DNA of 64,000 nucleotides from an uncultured Bacteroidales bacterium (GCA_947164985.1 CAMUYI010000002.1:248001-312000); one strand, 5' to 3'; shown: positions 1-8,293, numbered from the stretch's first letter. Notes: generated by a model from the letters alone, not told the origin. Numbers and translations are program-made.

Positions 1-246
1 GGCGGTGTCGTCGTCTGGCGAGGGAGTTTGAGCAGGTTTCGGCTCCGGAGTACTCGTATTAATGGGAGCACTCGGAGCGGGCGCTTCTGCTTTCGGCGCT
101 TTCGAAGCCTTGGGTGCGGTCGCTTTCTGCATGATAAAGCCAAATCCCTGAAGGATAAAGACAAGGCAGATAAGGAGCGCGAGGACGATACCGAAACCGA
201 GGCCGGTTACAATCCATGTATCTGCTGTAACTGCTAATAATGTCAT
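1..246 (-). CDS. Sodium-pump decarboxylase gamma subunit, OadG family (3' part missing)
   Basis: The start codon is at 246 and the reading frame stays open to the window edge, giving 82 residues. It begins MTLLAVTADTW, has one hydrophobic helix at about residues 12-38, then an Ala/Pro/Lys-rich linker (KATAPKASKAPKAEAPAP). This is the layout of OadG-type gamma subunits, small membrane anchors of biotin-dependent, sodium-pumping decarboxylases. It follows the decarboxylase alpha gene by 26 bp on the same strand, so it probably anchors methylmalonyl-CoA decarboxylase. The gap holds a short GGGTTAT/GGGTTAC repeat. The family call rests on topology, linker and neighbours, because gamma subunits are poorly conserved in sequence. 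Confidence 0.8.
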   Translation of the reverse strand, partial: MTLLAVTADTWIVTGLGFGIVLALLICLVFILQGFGFIMQKATAPKASKAPKAEAPAPSAPINTSTPEPKPAQTPSPDDDTA

Positions 247-272
247 AACGGTTATGGGTTACGGGTTATGGG

Positions 273-1829
273 TTACAGGGGGATGTTCGAATGCTTCTTG
301 AGCGGGTTGGTCAGACGCTTGGTCTGGAGCATCTCAAAGGCACGAATGATGCGGCTACGGGTGTAGCGCGGCTCGATGACATCATCGATGTATCCGCGGT
401 TAGCAGCCTGGTATGGCGAAGCAAAGAGGTCTTTGTACTCTGCCTCTTTCTCAGCGATGAAGGCTTTCTTCTCTGCGGGATCTTCGATGGCCTTGATAGC
501 CTTAGCCTGGAGTACGCCTACTGCTCCACTCGCTCCCATGACTGCGATCTCTGCGTTCGGCCATGCGTAGCACATATCGCCACGGAGTTGTTTACAACTC
601 ATTACGATGTGCGAGCCGCCGTAGGACTTACGAACGGTGATGGTGACTTTCGGAACAGTTGCTTCGCCATAAGCGAACATCAGTTTTGCTCCATGATCGA
701 TGATACCTGCGTACTCTTGTCCGGTACCACAAAGGAAGCCCGGAACGTCAACGAGGGTGAGGATCTGGATGTTAAACGCGTCGCAGAAACGAACGAAACG
801 AGCTGCTTTGCGGGAAGCATCGCAGTCGAGAACGCCGGCAAGCCATGAAGGTTGGTTCGCGATGATACCGGTGGAACGACCGTTGAAACGAGCGAAACCG
901 CAGATGACATTCTTGGCGTAGTCTTTGTGGACCTCCATGAAGTCACCGTTATCCACGATGGTATTGATGATCTCGTGCATGTCGTAGGGTTTATTCGGAT
1001 CGTCCGGAACGATATCGTTGAGGTTATCGTCCACGCGGGTGATGTCGTCCGTGCACGCATAGACGGGCGCCTCTTCCATATTATTCTGCGGAATGAAGGA
1101 TACGAGACGACGAACTTCTACGAGCGCCTCTTCTTCGGTCGCAGCCACAAAATGGGTTACACCCGACTTGGTAGCATGGATATGTGCACCACCGAGTTGC
1201 TCAACCGTCACGTCTTCACCCGTAACGGATTTTACTACCTTCGGACCCGTGATGAACATATAGGAGTTCTGCTCGGTCATCATGATAAAGTCGGTGAGCG
1301 CAGGGCTGTACACAGCGCCACCCGCACACGGACCAAAGATGACAGAGATCTGCGGAACAACACCCGAAGCGAGGATGTTACGCTCGAAGATCTCAGCATA
1401 GCCGGCAAGGGCACATGCACCTTCCTGGATACGTGCACCTCCTGAGTCGTTCAGACCGATGATCGGCGCACCGAGTTTCATAGCCTGATCCATAACGTTG
1501 CAGATCTTCTGCGCCATAGTCTCAGAGAGCGAACCGCCGATGACTGTTGCGTCTTGCGCAAAAACGAATACCAGACGACCGTCAATAGTACCCGATCCGA
1601 CTGCTACGCCATCACCGAGGAACACTTTCTTCTCCATGCCAAAGTCATGGCAACGGTGGGTGAGGAACATGTTCACTTCTTCGAACGAACCTTCGTCCAG
1701 CAGCATGTTAATACGCTCGCGGCAAGTGTAACTGCCTTTTGCGTGATGCTTTTCTACGGCTGCTTCACCGCCTCCGGCGATTGCCTTCTCGCGGTTTTCA
1801 ACCAATTTGTTTAATTTAGCTGAATCCAT
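273..1829 (-). CDS. mmdA: Methylmalonyl-CoA decarboxylase / acyl-CoA carboxylase carboxyltransferase subunit
   Basis: This 518-residue protein has the two crotonase-like halves of acyl-CoA carboxyltransferases. Visible motifs are GGARIQEG, GPCAGGAVYSPALTDF and, in the C-terminal half, SYGGSHIVMSCKQ followed by WPNAEIAVMGASGAVGVL. Family members move the carboxyl group between an acyl-CoA (methylmalonyl- or propionyl-CoA) and biotin. With the epimerase upstream and OadG downstream, the decarboxylase role in converting succinate to propionate, coupled to sodium export, is the best reading. Sequence alone cannot separate it from the propionyl-CoA carboxylase beta chain. Length is normal. The biotin carrier and OadB subunits are not in the window and probably lie beyond position 1. 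Confidence 0.93.
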   Translation of the reverse strand: MDSAKLNKLVENREKAIAGGGEAAVEKHHAKGSYTCRERINMLLDEGSFEEVNMFLTHRCHDFGMEKKVFLGDGVAVGSGTIDGRLVFVFAQDATVIGGSLSETMAQKICNVMDQAMKLGAPIIGLNDSGGARIQEGACALAGYAEIFERNILASGVVPQISVIFGPCAGGAVYSPALTDFIMMTEQNSYMFITGPKVVKSVTGEDVTVEQLGGAHIHATKSGVTHFVAATEEEALVEVRRLVSFIPQNNMEEAPVYACTDDITRVDDNLNDIVPDDPNKPYDMHEIINTIVDNGDFMEVHKDYAKNVICGFARFNGRSTGIIANQPSWLAGVLDCDASRKAARFVRFCDAFNIQILTLVDVPGFLCGTGQEYAGIIDHGAKLMFAYGEATVPKVTITVRKSYGGSHIVMSCKQLRGDMCYAWPNAEIAVMGASGAVGVLQAKAIKAIEDPAEKKAFIAEKEAEYKDLFASPYQAANRGYIDDVIEPRYTRSRIIRAFEMLQTKRLTNPLKKHSNIPL

Positions 1830-1859
1830 AATTCAAAATTAAAAATTAAGAATTAAAAA

Positions 1860-2273
1860 TTATTTCGGTTGCTGGCACAACTCGGTCAGAACACCCTTGG
1901 TGGATTTAGGATGGAGGAAGCCGATCATGAGGTTTTCAGCACCTTTGCGCGGAGCTTTGTCAATGAGTTGGATACCAGCTGCCTCGCACTCTGCAAGTGC
2001 CTCTGCTACGTTCTCAACGTTGAAAGCCACGTGATGAATACCACCGCGACCACCGTTCTTCTCGATGAACTTAGCGATTGTGGACTCAGGGCTCGTCGGC
2101 TCAAGGAGCTCGATCTTCACTTCGCCAACTTTAAAGAAAGCAGTGCGAACCTTTTGATCCTCAACTACTTCAATTGCATAACACTTGTTTCCGGAAAGGA
2201 ACTCAAAGAAGGGAGCAGCCTCTTCGATAGAGGTAACTGCAATGCCCAAATGCTCAATGTGTGTAGGTTTCAT
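1860..2273 (-). CDS. mce: Methylmalonyl-CoA epimerase
   Basis: A 137-residue single-domain protein of the glyoxalase/VOC fold. Metal-ligand candidates are His8 in HIEHLGIAV, the His of GGIHHVAF in the middle and the Glu of KGVLTEL near the end. The enzyme interconverts (R)- and (S)-methylmalonyl-CoA, which links methylmalonyl-CoA mutase to the decarboxylase encoded next. It is the first gene of the operon with mmdA and oadG, with its own promoter at 2342-2372. The 30-bp gap to mmdA is an AATTAAAA-type repeat. Confidence 0.93.
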   Translation of the reverse strand: MKPTHIEHLGIAVTSIEEAAPFFEFLSGNKCYAIEVVEDQKVRTAFFKVGEVKIELLEPTSPESTIAKFIEKNGGRGGIHHVAFNVENVAEALAECEAAGIQLIDKAPRKGAENLMIGFLHPKSTKGVLTELCQQPK

Positions 2274-2341
2274 AATATATTTTTTTTAGTTATCAGTTAT
2301 CAGTTTTCAGTATTCATATTAAAGTTTTACCAAATCGGCTG

Positions 2342-2372
2342 CAAAGTTACAAAAAAATAATGACATACACAA
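2342..2372 (-). promoter_or_regulatory. Promoter of mce-mmdA-oadG
   Basis: Read on the minus strand there is a -33 TTG at 2372-2370, a 20-nt spacer and a -7 box TAACTTTG at 2349-2342, followed by C. This matches the Bacteroidota sigma-ABfr consensus TTTG/TAnnTTTG. The -33 TTG sits in the loop of the hairpin that ends the preceding transcription unit. Confidence 0.7.
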
Positions 2373-2380
2373 GAGTGTAT
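2350..2380 (-). terminator. Terminator after the esterase gene
   Basis: The minus strand downstream of the esterase stop has a 7-bp stem (CATACAC/GTGTATG, about 2364-2380) with loop TCTT, then a T-rich run over 2350-2357. It overlaps the promoter of mce, so termination and initiation share the same bases. Confidence 0.6.
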
Positions 2381-2398
2381 GCCATTTTTATTCAATTT

Positions 2399-3292
2399 TT
2401 ATCGTTTTAACAAGAAACGCAAGGGGATGTCGAGGCGGGAGCGCCAGGAGTTTTCGTCGTGGGCATGGCCGGGGAAGAAGCGATAGAGGAAATGGGTGTC
2501 ATCCCAGCTGGCATCGGTGAGCATGGCATTGATGGCGTCTTGGGAGGCTTCATAATTGGCATCGAGGGTTTGGTCACCTCGGTCGAAATAGAGCAGACAA
2601 GAGTTGACCGGTAAGTGTTGCTGCAGGTAGGTGCGATAGGCGGTGATGCCATCAGAGTCCGGGTTATTGATATTGATGGTCAAGGTACTATGCGTGGACA
2701 AACAAGCTGCACCTGCAAAGATGTCCGGGTACTTGCAGAGTGCATAAGAGGATATCAAACCTCCACAACTGCTGCCCATGATCCAAGTATGGTCACGATC
2801 GGGATAGGTGGGATAGATGCTATCGATGAATGGTTTGACTTCATCTACGAGGAAACGTAAGTAATCGTTACCTTTCATAGGAATGAGTCCGTCATATAAG
2901 GCTTTGCCTTCCGGCAGGAGTTGTGCGACATCGTCCGGGCAATATTCGCTGATGCGATCGGCCATAGAAGTCATATTATCAATTCCTACGACAATAGTCG
3001 GGCGGATATATCCGAGTCGGATCAGGCTATCCATGGCTTCGTCCACTCCCCACTCTTGATGGTTCCAAGTAATAGAAGTGTCGAAAAGCATCCATCCATC
3101 GTGCATATAGAGGACATCATACCGATCTACGGTGTCGTTGCTCTCCGGTACCCAGACACGAATGGCTCGTTCGGGCACATACTGCGATTGGAACTGCTCG
3201 TATATATCAATATGAGTAGGTACAGCAGGTTTATTACACGCTACAAGCGTGAAGAGTGCCATCAGGCAGGTGAAGAAGATGTTTTTAGCCAT
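2399..3292 (-). CDS. Lipoprotein esterase, alpha/beta hydrolase of the EstD/Fes type
   Basis: The 297-residue protein starts with a lipoprotein signal peptide; the lipobox LVAC has its Cys at residue 19. It has the features of the putative-esterase family: MHDG at residues 63-66, the nucleophile elbow GSSCG at 173-177 (Ser175), and a late His in the GHAHDENSW segment. Family members hydrolyse esters such as acyl-sugars, siderophores or S-formylglutathione; the substrate here is unknown. The start overlaps the acetyltransferase stop by 31 bp, which suggests translational coupling within one operon. It should be exported and lipid-anchored. Confidence 0.82.
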   Translation of the reverse strand: MAKNIFFTCLMALFTLVACNKPAVPTHIDIYEQFQSQYVPERAIRVWVPESNDTVDRYDVLYMHDGWMLFDTSITWNHQEWGVDEAMDSLIRLGYIRPTIVVGIDNMTSMADRISEYCPDDVAQLLPEGKALYDGLIPMKGNDYLRFLVDEVKPFIDSIYPTYPDRDHTWIMGSSCGGLISSYALCKYPDIFAGAACLSTHSTLTININNPDSDGITAYRTYLQQHLPVNSCLLYFDRGDQTLDANYEASQDAINAMLTDASWDDTHFLYRFFPGHAHDENSWRSRLDIPLRFLLKR

Positions 3293-3756
3293 AGTATAGC
3301 GTCTGATTCAAGGGTCCAAGACGGAAGGGGTGTGGAGGGTTGGTAGCCGGCATGTTCGTAGAGGGCGGAGCAAGCTTTGTTGTTGGTAGCGATGATCGCA
3401 TAAAGACAACGAAGATGGAGGAAACCGAAGGCATAGTCTTCGAGTTGTTTGACGGCTTCGCGCCCTACTCCTTTGCCTCGACATTCGGGAGCGATATACA
3501 TGCCTATCGCCGCACGACGGTTACGCGGATCGAAGTCGAAAAGGTCGATGCAACCGAGGGTAGCACCTTCTTCTTCGATGATCAGACGCAATTGACCATC
3601 CCGGTAGATGTCACCGGTAGTGGAGGCGATATAATCGCGTAAGTCCTGTTGGGACAAGGGATTATGGTTTGAGCCATCTGCCCAAACGGAAGCGTCATTC
3701 TCCCAACGATAAAGGTATGGGAGGTCGGAAGGCTCTATTTTGCGAAGTCTAATCAT
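3262..3756 (-). CDS. GNAT-family N-acetyltransferase
   Basis: A 164-residue protein opening MIRLRKIEPSDLPYLYRWE, with the acetyl-CoA pyrophosphate-binding loop RGKGVGREA in the middle and ATNNKACSALYEHAGY near the end, all standard for the RimJ/RimL-like GNAT subgroup. It transfers an acetyl group to an amine on an unidentified substrate. It overlaps the HAD gene by 4 bp and the esterase gene by 31 bp, so the three are probably co-translated. Confidence 0.85.
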   Translation of the reverse strand: MIRLRKIEPSDLPYLYRWENDASVWADGSNHNPLSQQDLRDYIASTTGDIYRDGQLRLIIEEEGATLGCIDLFDFDPRNRRAAIGMYIAPECRGKGVGREAVKQLEDYAFGFLHLRCLYAIIATNNKACSALYEHAGYQPSTPLPSWTLESDAILWLKTSSSPA

Positions 3757-4178
3757 CCAAAGAGACGGGCAAAGAAGCCTTTTTTCTTTTTATCGCTGAG
3801 ATCTTCCATGTTTCCTTGCGGCGCGGGTTCGAAAGGATGTCCGGTATGGATCATATTGTATATGACTCCCCAATCGGGCAGTCCACCGAGGTTGCGATCA
3901 TCGATCCAAAGGTCGGCTACGAGTTTGCGCGCGGTACCATGTTCGGGTTCTTCTTCCGGATAGTTGGAATTAACCGCATAGAACTCAAGACCTTTGGACT
4001 TGCAGTAGTCGATGGCTTCTTGGAGAAGCGCACCTTCACGCACGGTCCAAAGAATGACCTGATGGTGGTCATCTTCCTGCAGTTTTTTTAATGTCTGAAT
4101 GGCAAACGGAATGGGTTTACCGATTTTCGGGTACTCGTGTGTCACGATGGTACCATCAAAGTCACAAGCTATAATCAT
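3753..4178 (-). CDS. Small HAD-superfamily hydrolase (BT0820-like)
   Basis: A 141-residue protein with the HAD nucleophile motif DFDGT at residues 6-10, motif II-like LWTVREG and the late acidic motif DLWIDDRN. There is no large cap domain. The length and the internal HGTARKLVADLWIDD segment resemble small Bacteroidetes HAD proteins of unknown substrate. The C-terminal KKKKGFFARLF tail is basic and hydrophobic. Its stop overlaps the acetyltransferase start by 4 bp. Confidence 0.8.
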   Translation of the reverse strand: MIIACDFDGTIVTHEYPKIGKPIPFAIQTLKKLQEDDHHQVILWTVREGALLQEAIDYCKSKGLEFYAVNSNYPEEEPEHGTARKLVADLWIDDRNLGGLPDWGVIYNMIHTGHPFEPAPQGNMEDLSDKKKKGFFARLFG

Positions 4179-4249
4179 GAGGTTTTACTGCGTAAAACGT
4201 TAAATGGTTAAACAGTTAAAATGGTTTTGTTTCACAAAACGTTAAATGG

Positions 4250-4690
4250 TTAATAGGTCTCCTCATTCGGATCATGGGGAGTCATTTCTTGCTCCAGTTT
4301 GCCGAGGGTCGGTTTGGAGAAATACCACGCTATTGCTGAGATAGCGGCAATCCACATCATAGAACGATATCCTCCGAAAAGATAGAAAAAGGCGATATTC
4401 ATGGACATAGGTAAACCGCAAAGGAGGATACGAGTAGTAGCCAATTCTTTGTACATGTCAAGTGTTTTGGGTTTACGCCATTTGATCAGATATAGTCCTA
4501 AGGGGATAGCGATGAGTGTGGTAAAGATGGCTGCATATTGCAGGATCATTCCCACTTGCGACATGGTATCCATGGGTTCAAAATCGGGTTGAGAGGTGAG
4601 GTAATACATCCCACCGAGCACGATGAGGGTAAAGACCATGATACCATAATACCATCCATTCAATGCACGAATTACTTTCTGTTCTTCCAT
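4250..4690 (-). CDS. Small integral membrane protein, unknown function
   Basis: 146 residues with four predicted membrane helices, at about 14-33, 47-67, 85-105 and 107-123, and short polar ends. I do not recognise the family beyond similarity to uncharacterised Bacteroidales four-helix proteins. It lies 8 bp downstream of recR and is followed by a 70-bp gap of GTTAAATGG/GTTAAAC repeats. Function cannot be inferred. Confidence 0.7.
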   Translation of the reverse strand: MEEQKVIRALNGWYYGIMVFTLIVLGGMYYLTSQPDFEPMDTMSQVGMILQYAAIFTTLIAIPLGLYLIKWRKPKTLDMYKELATTRILLCGLPMSMNIAFFYLFGGYRSMMWIAAISAIAWYFSKPTLGKLEQEMTPHDPNEETY

Positions 4691-4697
4691 ATGTGTA

Positions 4698-5312
4698 TTA
4701 TCCTTTAAATTCAGTACGGTTAATAATTGAGCGGCCGAGGGTGATCTCGTCGGTATACTCGAGTTGATTGCCTACTGCCACGCCTCGAGCGATTTGTGAA
4801 ATCTTGATATCTGCTCCTGCGTTCTGGAGGCGGCGATAGATGTAAAAATTCGTTGTGTCGCCTTCCATGGTAGTCGGGAGAGCAAGGATGATCTCGGATA
4901 TATCCCCTCTGGAGATACGATCGATGAGGGAGTCGATTTCGATATCTTTGGGTCCTACTCCTTCCATAGGCGAGATGATGCCTCCGAGTACATGATAGAC
5001 GCCATTGTACTGACCTGTATTCTCGATAGACATGACGTCTTGTACGTTCTCCACGACGCAAATGGTAGAATGGTCGCGACGCGTGGAGGCACAGATGGGA
5101 CAGAGTTCCGAGTCCGATATATTATGGCACTCGCGGCAATAAACGACTTCTTTCTTAAGGCGTAAGAAAGATCCGGAGAAGGCTTCGACGTCTTGCTCTT
5201 TCTGCCGCAAGAGGTGCAGCACAAGACGCAAGGCGGTTCTTCGCCCTACTCCAGGAAGCGATGCCATCTGGTTGACAGCTTGCTCTAATAATATGCTGGG
5301 ATAGTCTGACAA
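4698..5312 (-). CDS. recR: Recombination mediator RecR
   Basis: At 204 residues it has the usual RecR length and order: helix-hairpin-helix with [17 protein letters not shown] near the N-terminus, a Cys4 zinc motif ([16 protein letters not shown]) and a Toprim domain from [11 protein letters not shown] onward with the [13 protein letters not shown] signature. RecR acts with RecO and RecF to load RecA at single-strand gaps. It starts 7 bp after the Rel gene stop. Confidence 0.97.
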   Translation of the reverse strand: MSDYPSILLEQAVNQMASLPGVGRRTALRLVLHLLRQKEQDVEAFSGSFLRLKKEVVYCRECHNISDSELCPICASTRRDHSTICVVENVQDVMSIENTGQYNGVYHVLGGIISPMEGVGPKDIEIDSLIDRISRGDISEIILALPTTMEGDTTNFYIYRRLQNAGADIKISQIARGVAVGNQLEYTDEITLGRSIINRTEFKG

Positions 5313-5319
5313 TTAAAAA

Positions 5320-6756
5320 TTAATTTTTCTTGGCCCAACGGGCGGGAAGGATACGATAGGGGTAACGGGTACGTATATCGGCGGCGTTGGGGCAGTCGAT
5401 ACGATGGATACGGATACCTTTGAGTACGGAGACAAAGGCAAAGATCGGATCTCCGGGTTCGGGATTGCAACACTTGGAGAGGTTGTAATCGACATTCTTG
5501 ACATTCATGTCGACCTCGATAGCAAGTCCCTTGAGTTCAGAGCGATCCACATACTCCGTATGTTCACGCGGGGTAATGGGTTGCTCTTCGGGTTCGAGCA
5601 ACACTTCGCGGAGACGCTGTATATCTTCCTTGCCGTTAGCGACCGATTGATACATATCCGACACCGCTTTATAGCCCAATTTGATGGCCATGCGGGTGAT
5701 ATCGGCTTCGGTATATTCGAGTTTCCAGTTTTTGAACTTGCGTTCAATGATCTCCTTACCTTCGGCTGCCTGTTTGTACTCAATCTCTTTGAGCGCTTGG
5801 CGGATCTTGTTCTTGGCTTTGGTGGATGCTACAAAGGTCAGCCAGTCGGCATTCGGGTGCTGGTTTGGTGAAGTCAGGATTGATACTTGATCACCGTTTT
5901 GCAGTTTTTGCCGAATGGAGACATTTTGATTACGAATAGTACCACCGACGCAGTGTGCGCCGACTTCGCTGTGAATAGAATAGGCAAAATCAAGCACTGT
6001 TGCACCTTCGGGTAAACGACGCAAATCGCCTGTAGGTGTGAAGACATAGACGTCACCGGACTGCTGAACGATAGAACCTTTAACGCCTTTGTACGACCAG
6101 TGAGCGGCTATACCCTGCTCTGCCACTTCATCCATGCGGCGGGTTCGGATCTGCACTTCTACCCAACGTTTATCAGGTCCAAGGACAGTGGTATGAAGGG
6201 ACTCGTAGCCATTCTCTTTAGGCACAGAGAGCCAATCGCGGAGTCGTTTAGGGTTCGGCGGGAAGATATCGGTAATGAGGGAGTATACCTGCCAGCAATC
6301 CGATTTCTCTTTCTCCAAAGGAGAATCGAGAATGATACGAATTGCAAAGAGGTCGTAGATCCGATCCACATCGCAATGCTGCGCTTGCATTTTATGGTAG
6401 ATGGAATGGATGGATTTAGGACGACCTTTGATGGTAAAGGTAAATCCTTCGGCCTTGAGTTTTTCCTCGAGTGGCGCAATGAAACGAGCAATATAGGCTT
6501 CGCGTTCTGTTTTTTTGGCATTCAACGCGTGCGCGATATATTTATAGGTGTCGTAATCGAGAAATTTGAGCGCCAAGTCCTCCATCTCGGTTTTGATTTG
6601 GTACAAACCGAGTCTGTGCGCCATAGGAGCATGGAGATTCTGGGTCTCACGGGCTATATGTCTCCGTTTGTCAGAGTCTCCTTCGGCATCGAGTTGTCGG
6701 AGCAACTCCAAGCGCTCATTTAGTATATTAAACAGGACTTTATTGCTATCTTCCAT
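5320..6756 (-). CDS. Rel-type (p)ppGpp synthetase lacking the HD and ACT domains
   Basis: 478 residues. It opens in what is normally the last HD-domain helix (ERLELLRQL), then runs into the conserved APMAHRLGLYQIKTE. The synthetase domain shows GRPKSIHSIYHKM (111-123), RLRD at 171-174 in place of the RxKD of bifunctional enzymes, NGYESLHTTV, and AEQGIAAHWSYKG (212-224). A TGS domain (about 235-297) and a CC/zinc-finger domain (CC at 429-430, His451, Cys455) follow. The N-terminal ~200 residues with the hydrolase HD motif and the C-terminal ACT/RRM domain are missing. A good promoter 23 bp upstream argues that this is the native gene and not a fragment. Confidence 0.88.
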   Translation of the reverse strand: MEDSNKVLFNILNERLELLRQLDAEGDSDKRRHIARETQNLHAPMAHRLGLYQIKTEMEDLALKFLDYDTYKYIAHALNAKKTEREAYIARFIAPLEEKLKAEGFTFTIKGRPKSIHSIYHKMQAQHCDVDRIYDLFAIRIILDSPLEKEKSDCWQVYSLITDIFPPNPKRLRDWLSVPKENGYESLHTTVLGPDKRWVEVQIRTRRMDEVAEQGIAAHWSYKGVKGSIVQQSGDVYVFTPTGDLRRLPEGATVLDFAYSIHSEVGAHCVGGTIRNQNVSIRQKLQNGDQVSILTSPNQHPNADWLTFVASTKAKNKIRQALKEIEYKQAAEGKEIIERKFKNWKLEYTEADITRMAIKLGYKAVSDMYQSVANGKEDIQRLREVLLEPEEQPITPREHTEYVDRSELKGLAIEVDMNVKNVDYNLSKCCNPEPGDPIFAFVSVLKGIRIHRIDCPNAADIRTRYPYRILPARWAKKN

Positions 6757-6778
6757 ATATTTTTCATAAAAAACGCTG

Positions 6779-6809
6779 CAAATTTAATGAAAAATTTCTA
6801 TTTACACAA
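6779..6809 (-). promoter_or_regulatory. Promoter of the rel-recR operon
   Basis: Minus strand: TTG at 6809-6807, 20-nt spacer, TAAATTTG at 6786-6779 followed by C. It places the transcript start near 6772, so the truncated Rel start at 6756 fits a short leader. Confidence 0.7.
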
Positions 6810-6837
6810 GTAAATACGATAAATTTTACGATTTTTC

Positions 6838-6868
6838 TTGCACATATGCAAATTTTTTAGTAATTTTG
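6838..6868 (+). promoter_or_regulatory. Promoter of the 6905 gene and rsmD
   Basis: TTG at 6838-6840, 20-nt spacer, TAATTTTG at 6861-6868 followed by C. It is divergent from the rel promoter. Confidence 0.7.
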
Positions 6869-6904
6869 CAGCGATTTTGTGAAAATATTAAAATTTAACC
6901 TATA

Positions 6905-7663
6905 ATGAAAACAACAAGAAACATTGTCATTTGCGCTTTAGGCATTGCTGCCGTAGTAATGTGCTATTTCTGCGTAACGAGTGTAACCACTCCTATTAAG
7001 TTTGAGAACACGCGTGCAGAGCGCGAAGTAGTCGTTATCAAACATCTGGTAGATTTGCGTACCGCAGAGGTAGAGTATCACCACCAGAAAGGTGTGTTTA
7101 CCGCCAATTTGGATTCACTGCTGATCTTCTTGAAGACTGCTCCGAAGAAAGAGGTAATGAAGGAAGGAAGTTTGACCGACAAGCAGTTAGAGGCTGGTTT
7201 GACCGAGCACAAGGCCGTTAAGATTCTGAATGAGGCAAAGAAGAAAGCATTGAAAAAGAATCAGTTTGAGTCGGCAGATGCGCTCTATGCTTATATCTGG
7301 GAGAATGACAAAGACGTGATTAACAACGGTTTGGCAGGTTTCCGTCGTGATACTATTGAGTCGAACATGTTGCAATCTTTGTACAAAGGTGCTTATGACG
7401 AGAATAGTATTGACGAGATGGTCGTTATTCCGTTCAGCGAGGGCAAACGCTTTGAGATGGAAGTGAACAACGACTACAAGACAAGTCAAGGTATCCGTGT
7501 TCCGTTGTTTGAGGCGCGTGCTTCGTTTGAGACCTATCTGGGCGATCTGAACAAGCAAGAGTTAGTTAACCTGATTGACCGCGAGGAGAAATTAGACCAC
7601 TACGCAGGTTTGAAGGTCGGTGACGTTTATGCTCCGAACAACAACGCTGGTAACTGGGAGTAG
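6905..7663 (+). CDS. Membrane-anchored protein with pseudopilin-like N-terminus, unknown function
   Basis: 252 residues with one hydrophobic segment at residues 7-27 and the rest extracytoplasmic and highly charged. The part after the anchor (EREVVVIKHLVDLRTAEVEYHHQKG, about 40-64) resembles the helix and turn of type II pseudopilins: conserved hydrophobics, then A-x-x-x-Y and a glycine. The classical prepilin peptidase site is not obvious. I recognise it only as a conserved Bacteroidales hypothetical. It is followed 30 bp later by rsmD and shares its promoter. Confidence 0.7.
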   Translation: MKTTRNIVICALGIAAVVMCYFCVTSVTTPIKFENTRAEREVVVIKHLVDLRTAEVEYHHQKGVFTANLDSLLIFLKTAPKKEVMKEGSLTDKQLEAGLTEHKAVKILNEAKKKALKKNQFESADALYAYIWENDKDVINNGLAGFRRDTIESNMLQSLYKGAYDENSIDEMVVIPFSEGKRFEMEVNNDYKTSQGIRVPLFEARASFETYLGDLNKQELVNLIDREEKLDHYAGLKVGDVYAPNNNAGNWE

Positions 7664-7693
7664 CTTGCACTAATACTCGCGCGACTACGGGTT

Positions 7694-8251
7694 ATGAGAA
7701 TAATTAGTGGCATATATGGGGGGCGGCGATTGTCGCCCCCTAAAAATATCACCGCGAGGCCCACGACGGACTTCGCGAAAGAGAGTTTATTCAATCTGCT
7801 GAACAACCGATTAGGTTTTGAGGGGATTGATGTACTGGATCTGTTTGCCGGTACAGGTGGAATTGGTATTGAGTGCGTAAGTCGCGGAGCGCGAGAAGTG
7901 ACGGCAGTAGAGATCGCGCATGTGCAGCAGAACTGGATTATCAGTTGCTGCAGGCAATTAGGGATCAAGAACTTGAGTGTGATTCGAGGCGATGTATTCA
8001 AGTTCCTGAGTGCATGCAGGACGAAGTACGACTTGATTTTTGCTGATCCGCCTTATGCTTTGGAGGAGTTACCTACTCTGCCTGACGTTATTTTAAAGAA
8101 TTCAGAAGTCAGAAGTCAGAAGTCAGATTCTATCTTAAAAGAAGACGGATGGCTTGTTATTGAGCACGGTAAAGATACCGATTTCACAAGCCACCCAAGA
8201 CATATAGAAACGAGGACGTACGGAAGTGTTCACTTCTCGTTTTTTCAATAA
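7694..8251 (+). CDS. rsmD: 16S rRNA (guanine-966-N2)-methyltransferase RsmD
   Basis: 185 residues: ISGIYGGRRL at the start, the SAM-binding motif DLFAGTGGIGIE (about 49-60) and the catalytic DPPY at 118-121. It methylates G966 of 16S rRNA during small-subunit assembly. Residues about 135-146 (KNSEVRSQKSDS) look inserted just before the conserved LKEDGWLVIEHGK strand and are encoded by a tandem CAGAAGT repeat at about 8101-8128 that resembles the intergenic repeats of this genome. The stop runs into a bidirectional terminator. Confidence 0.93.
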   Translation: MRIISGIYGGRRLSPPKNITARPTTDFAKESLFNLLNNRLGFEGIDVLDLFAGTGGIGIECVSRGAREVTAVEIAHVQQNWIISCCRQLGIKNLSVIRGDVFKFLSACRTKYDLIFADPPYALEELPTLPDVILKNSEVRSQKSDSILKEDGWLVIEHGKDTDFTSHPRHIETRTYGSVHFSFFQ

Positions 8252-8274
8252 AAAAGAGGCAAACGCCTCTTTTT
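8251..8274. terminator. Bidirectional terminator between rsmD and manA
   Basis: Ten-base stem AAAAAGAGGC (8251-8260) and its complement (8265-8274) around loop AAAC. A T-run follows on both strands, so it can serve rsmD (+) and manA (-). Confidence 0.85.
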
Positions 8275-8293
8275 TAGTATTCAGTAGTCAGTT

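Noticed and set aside
28..237. 69-codon plus frame at the left edge
   Set aside because: Antisense of the OadG gene; Arg-rich shadow.
5320..6904. Frameshift hiding the HD domain of Rel
   Set aside because: 6757-6904 contains only two divergent promoters; no frame there encodes HD-domain sequence.
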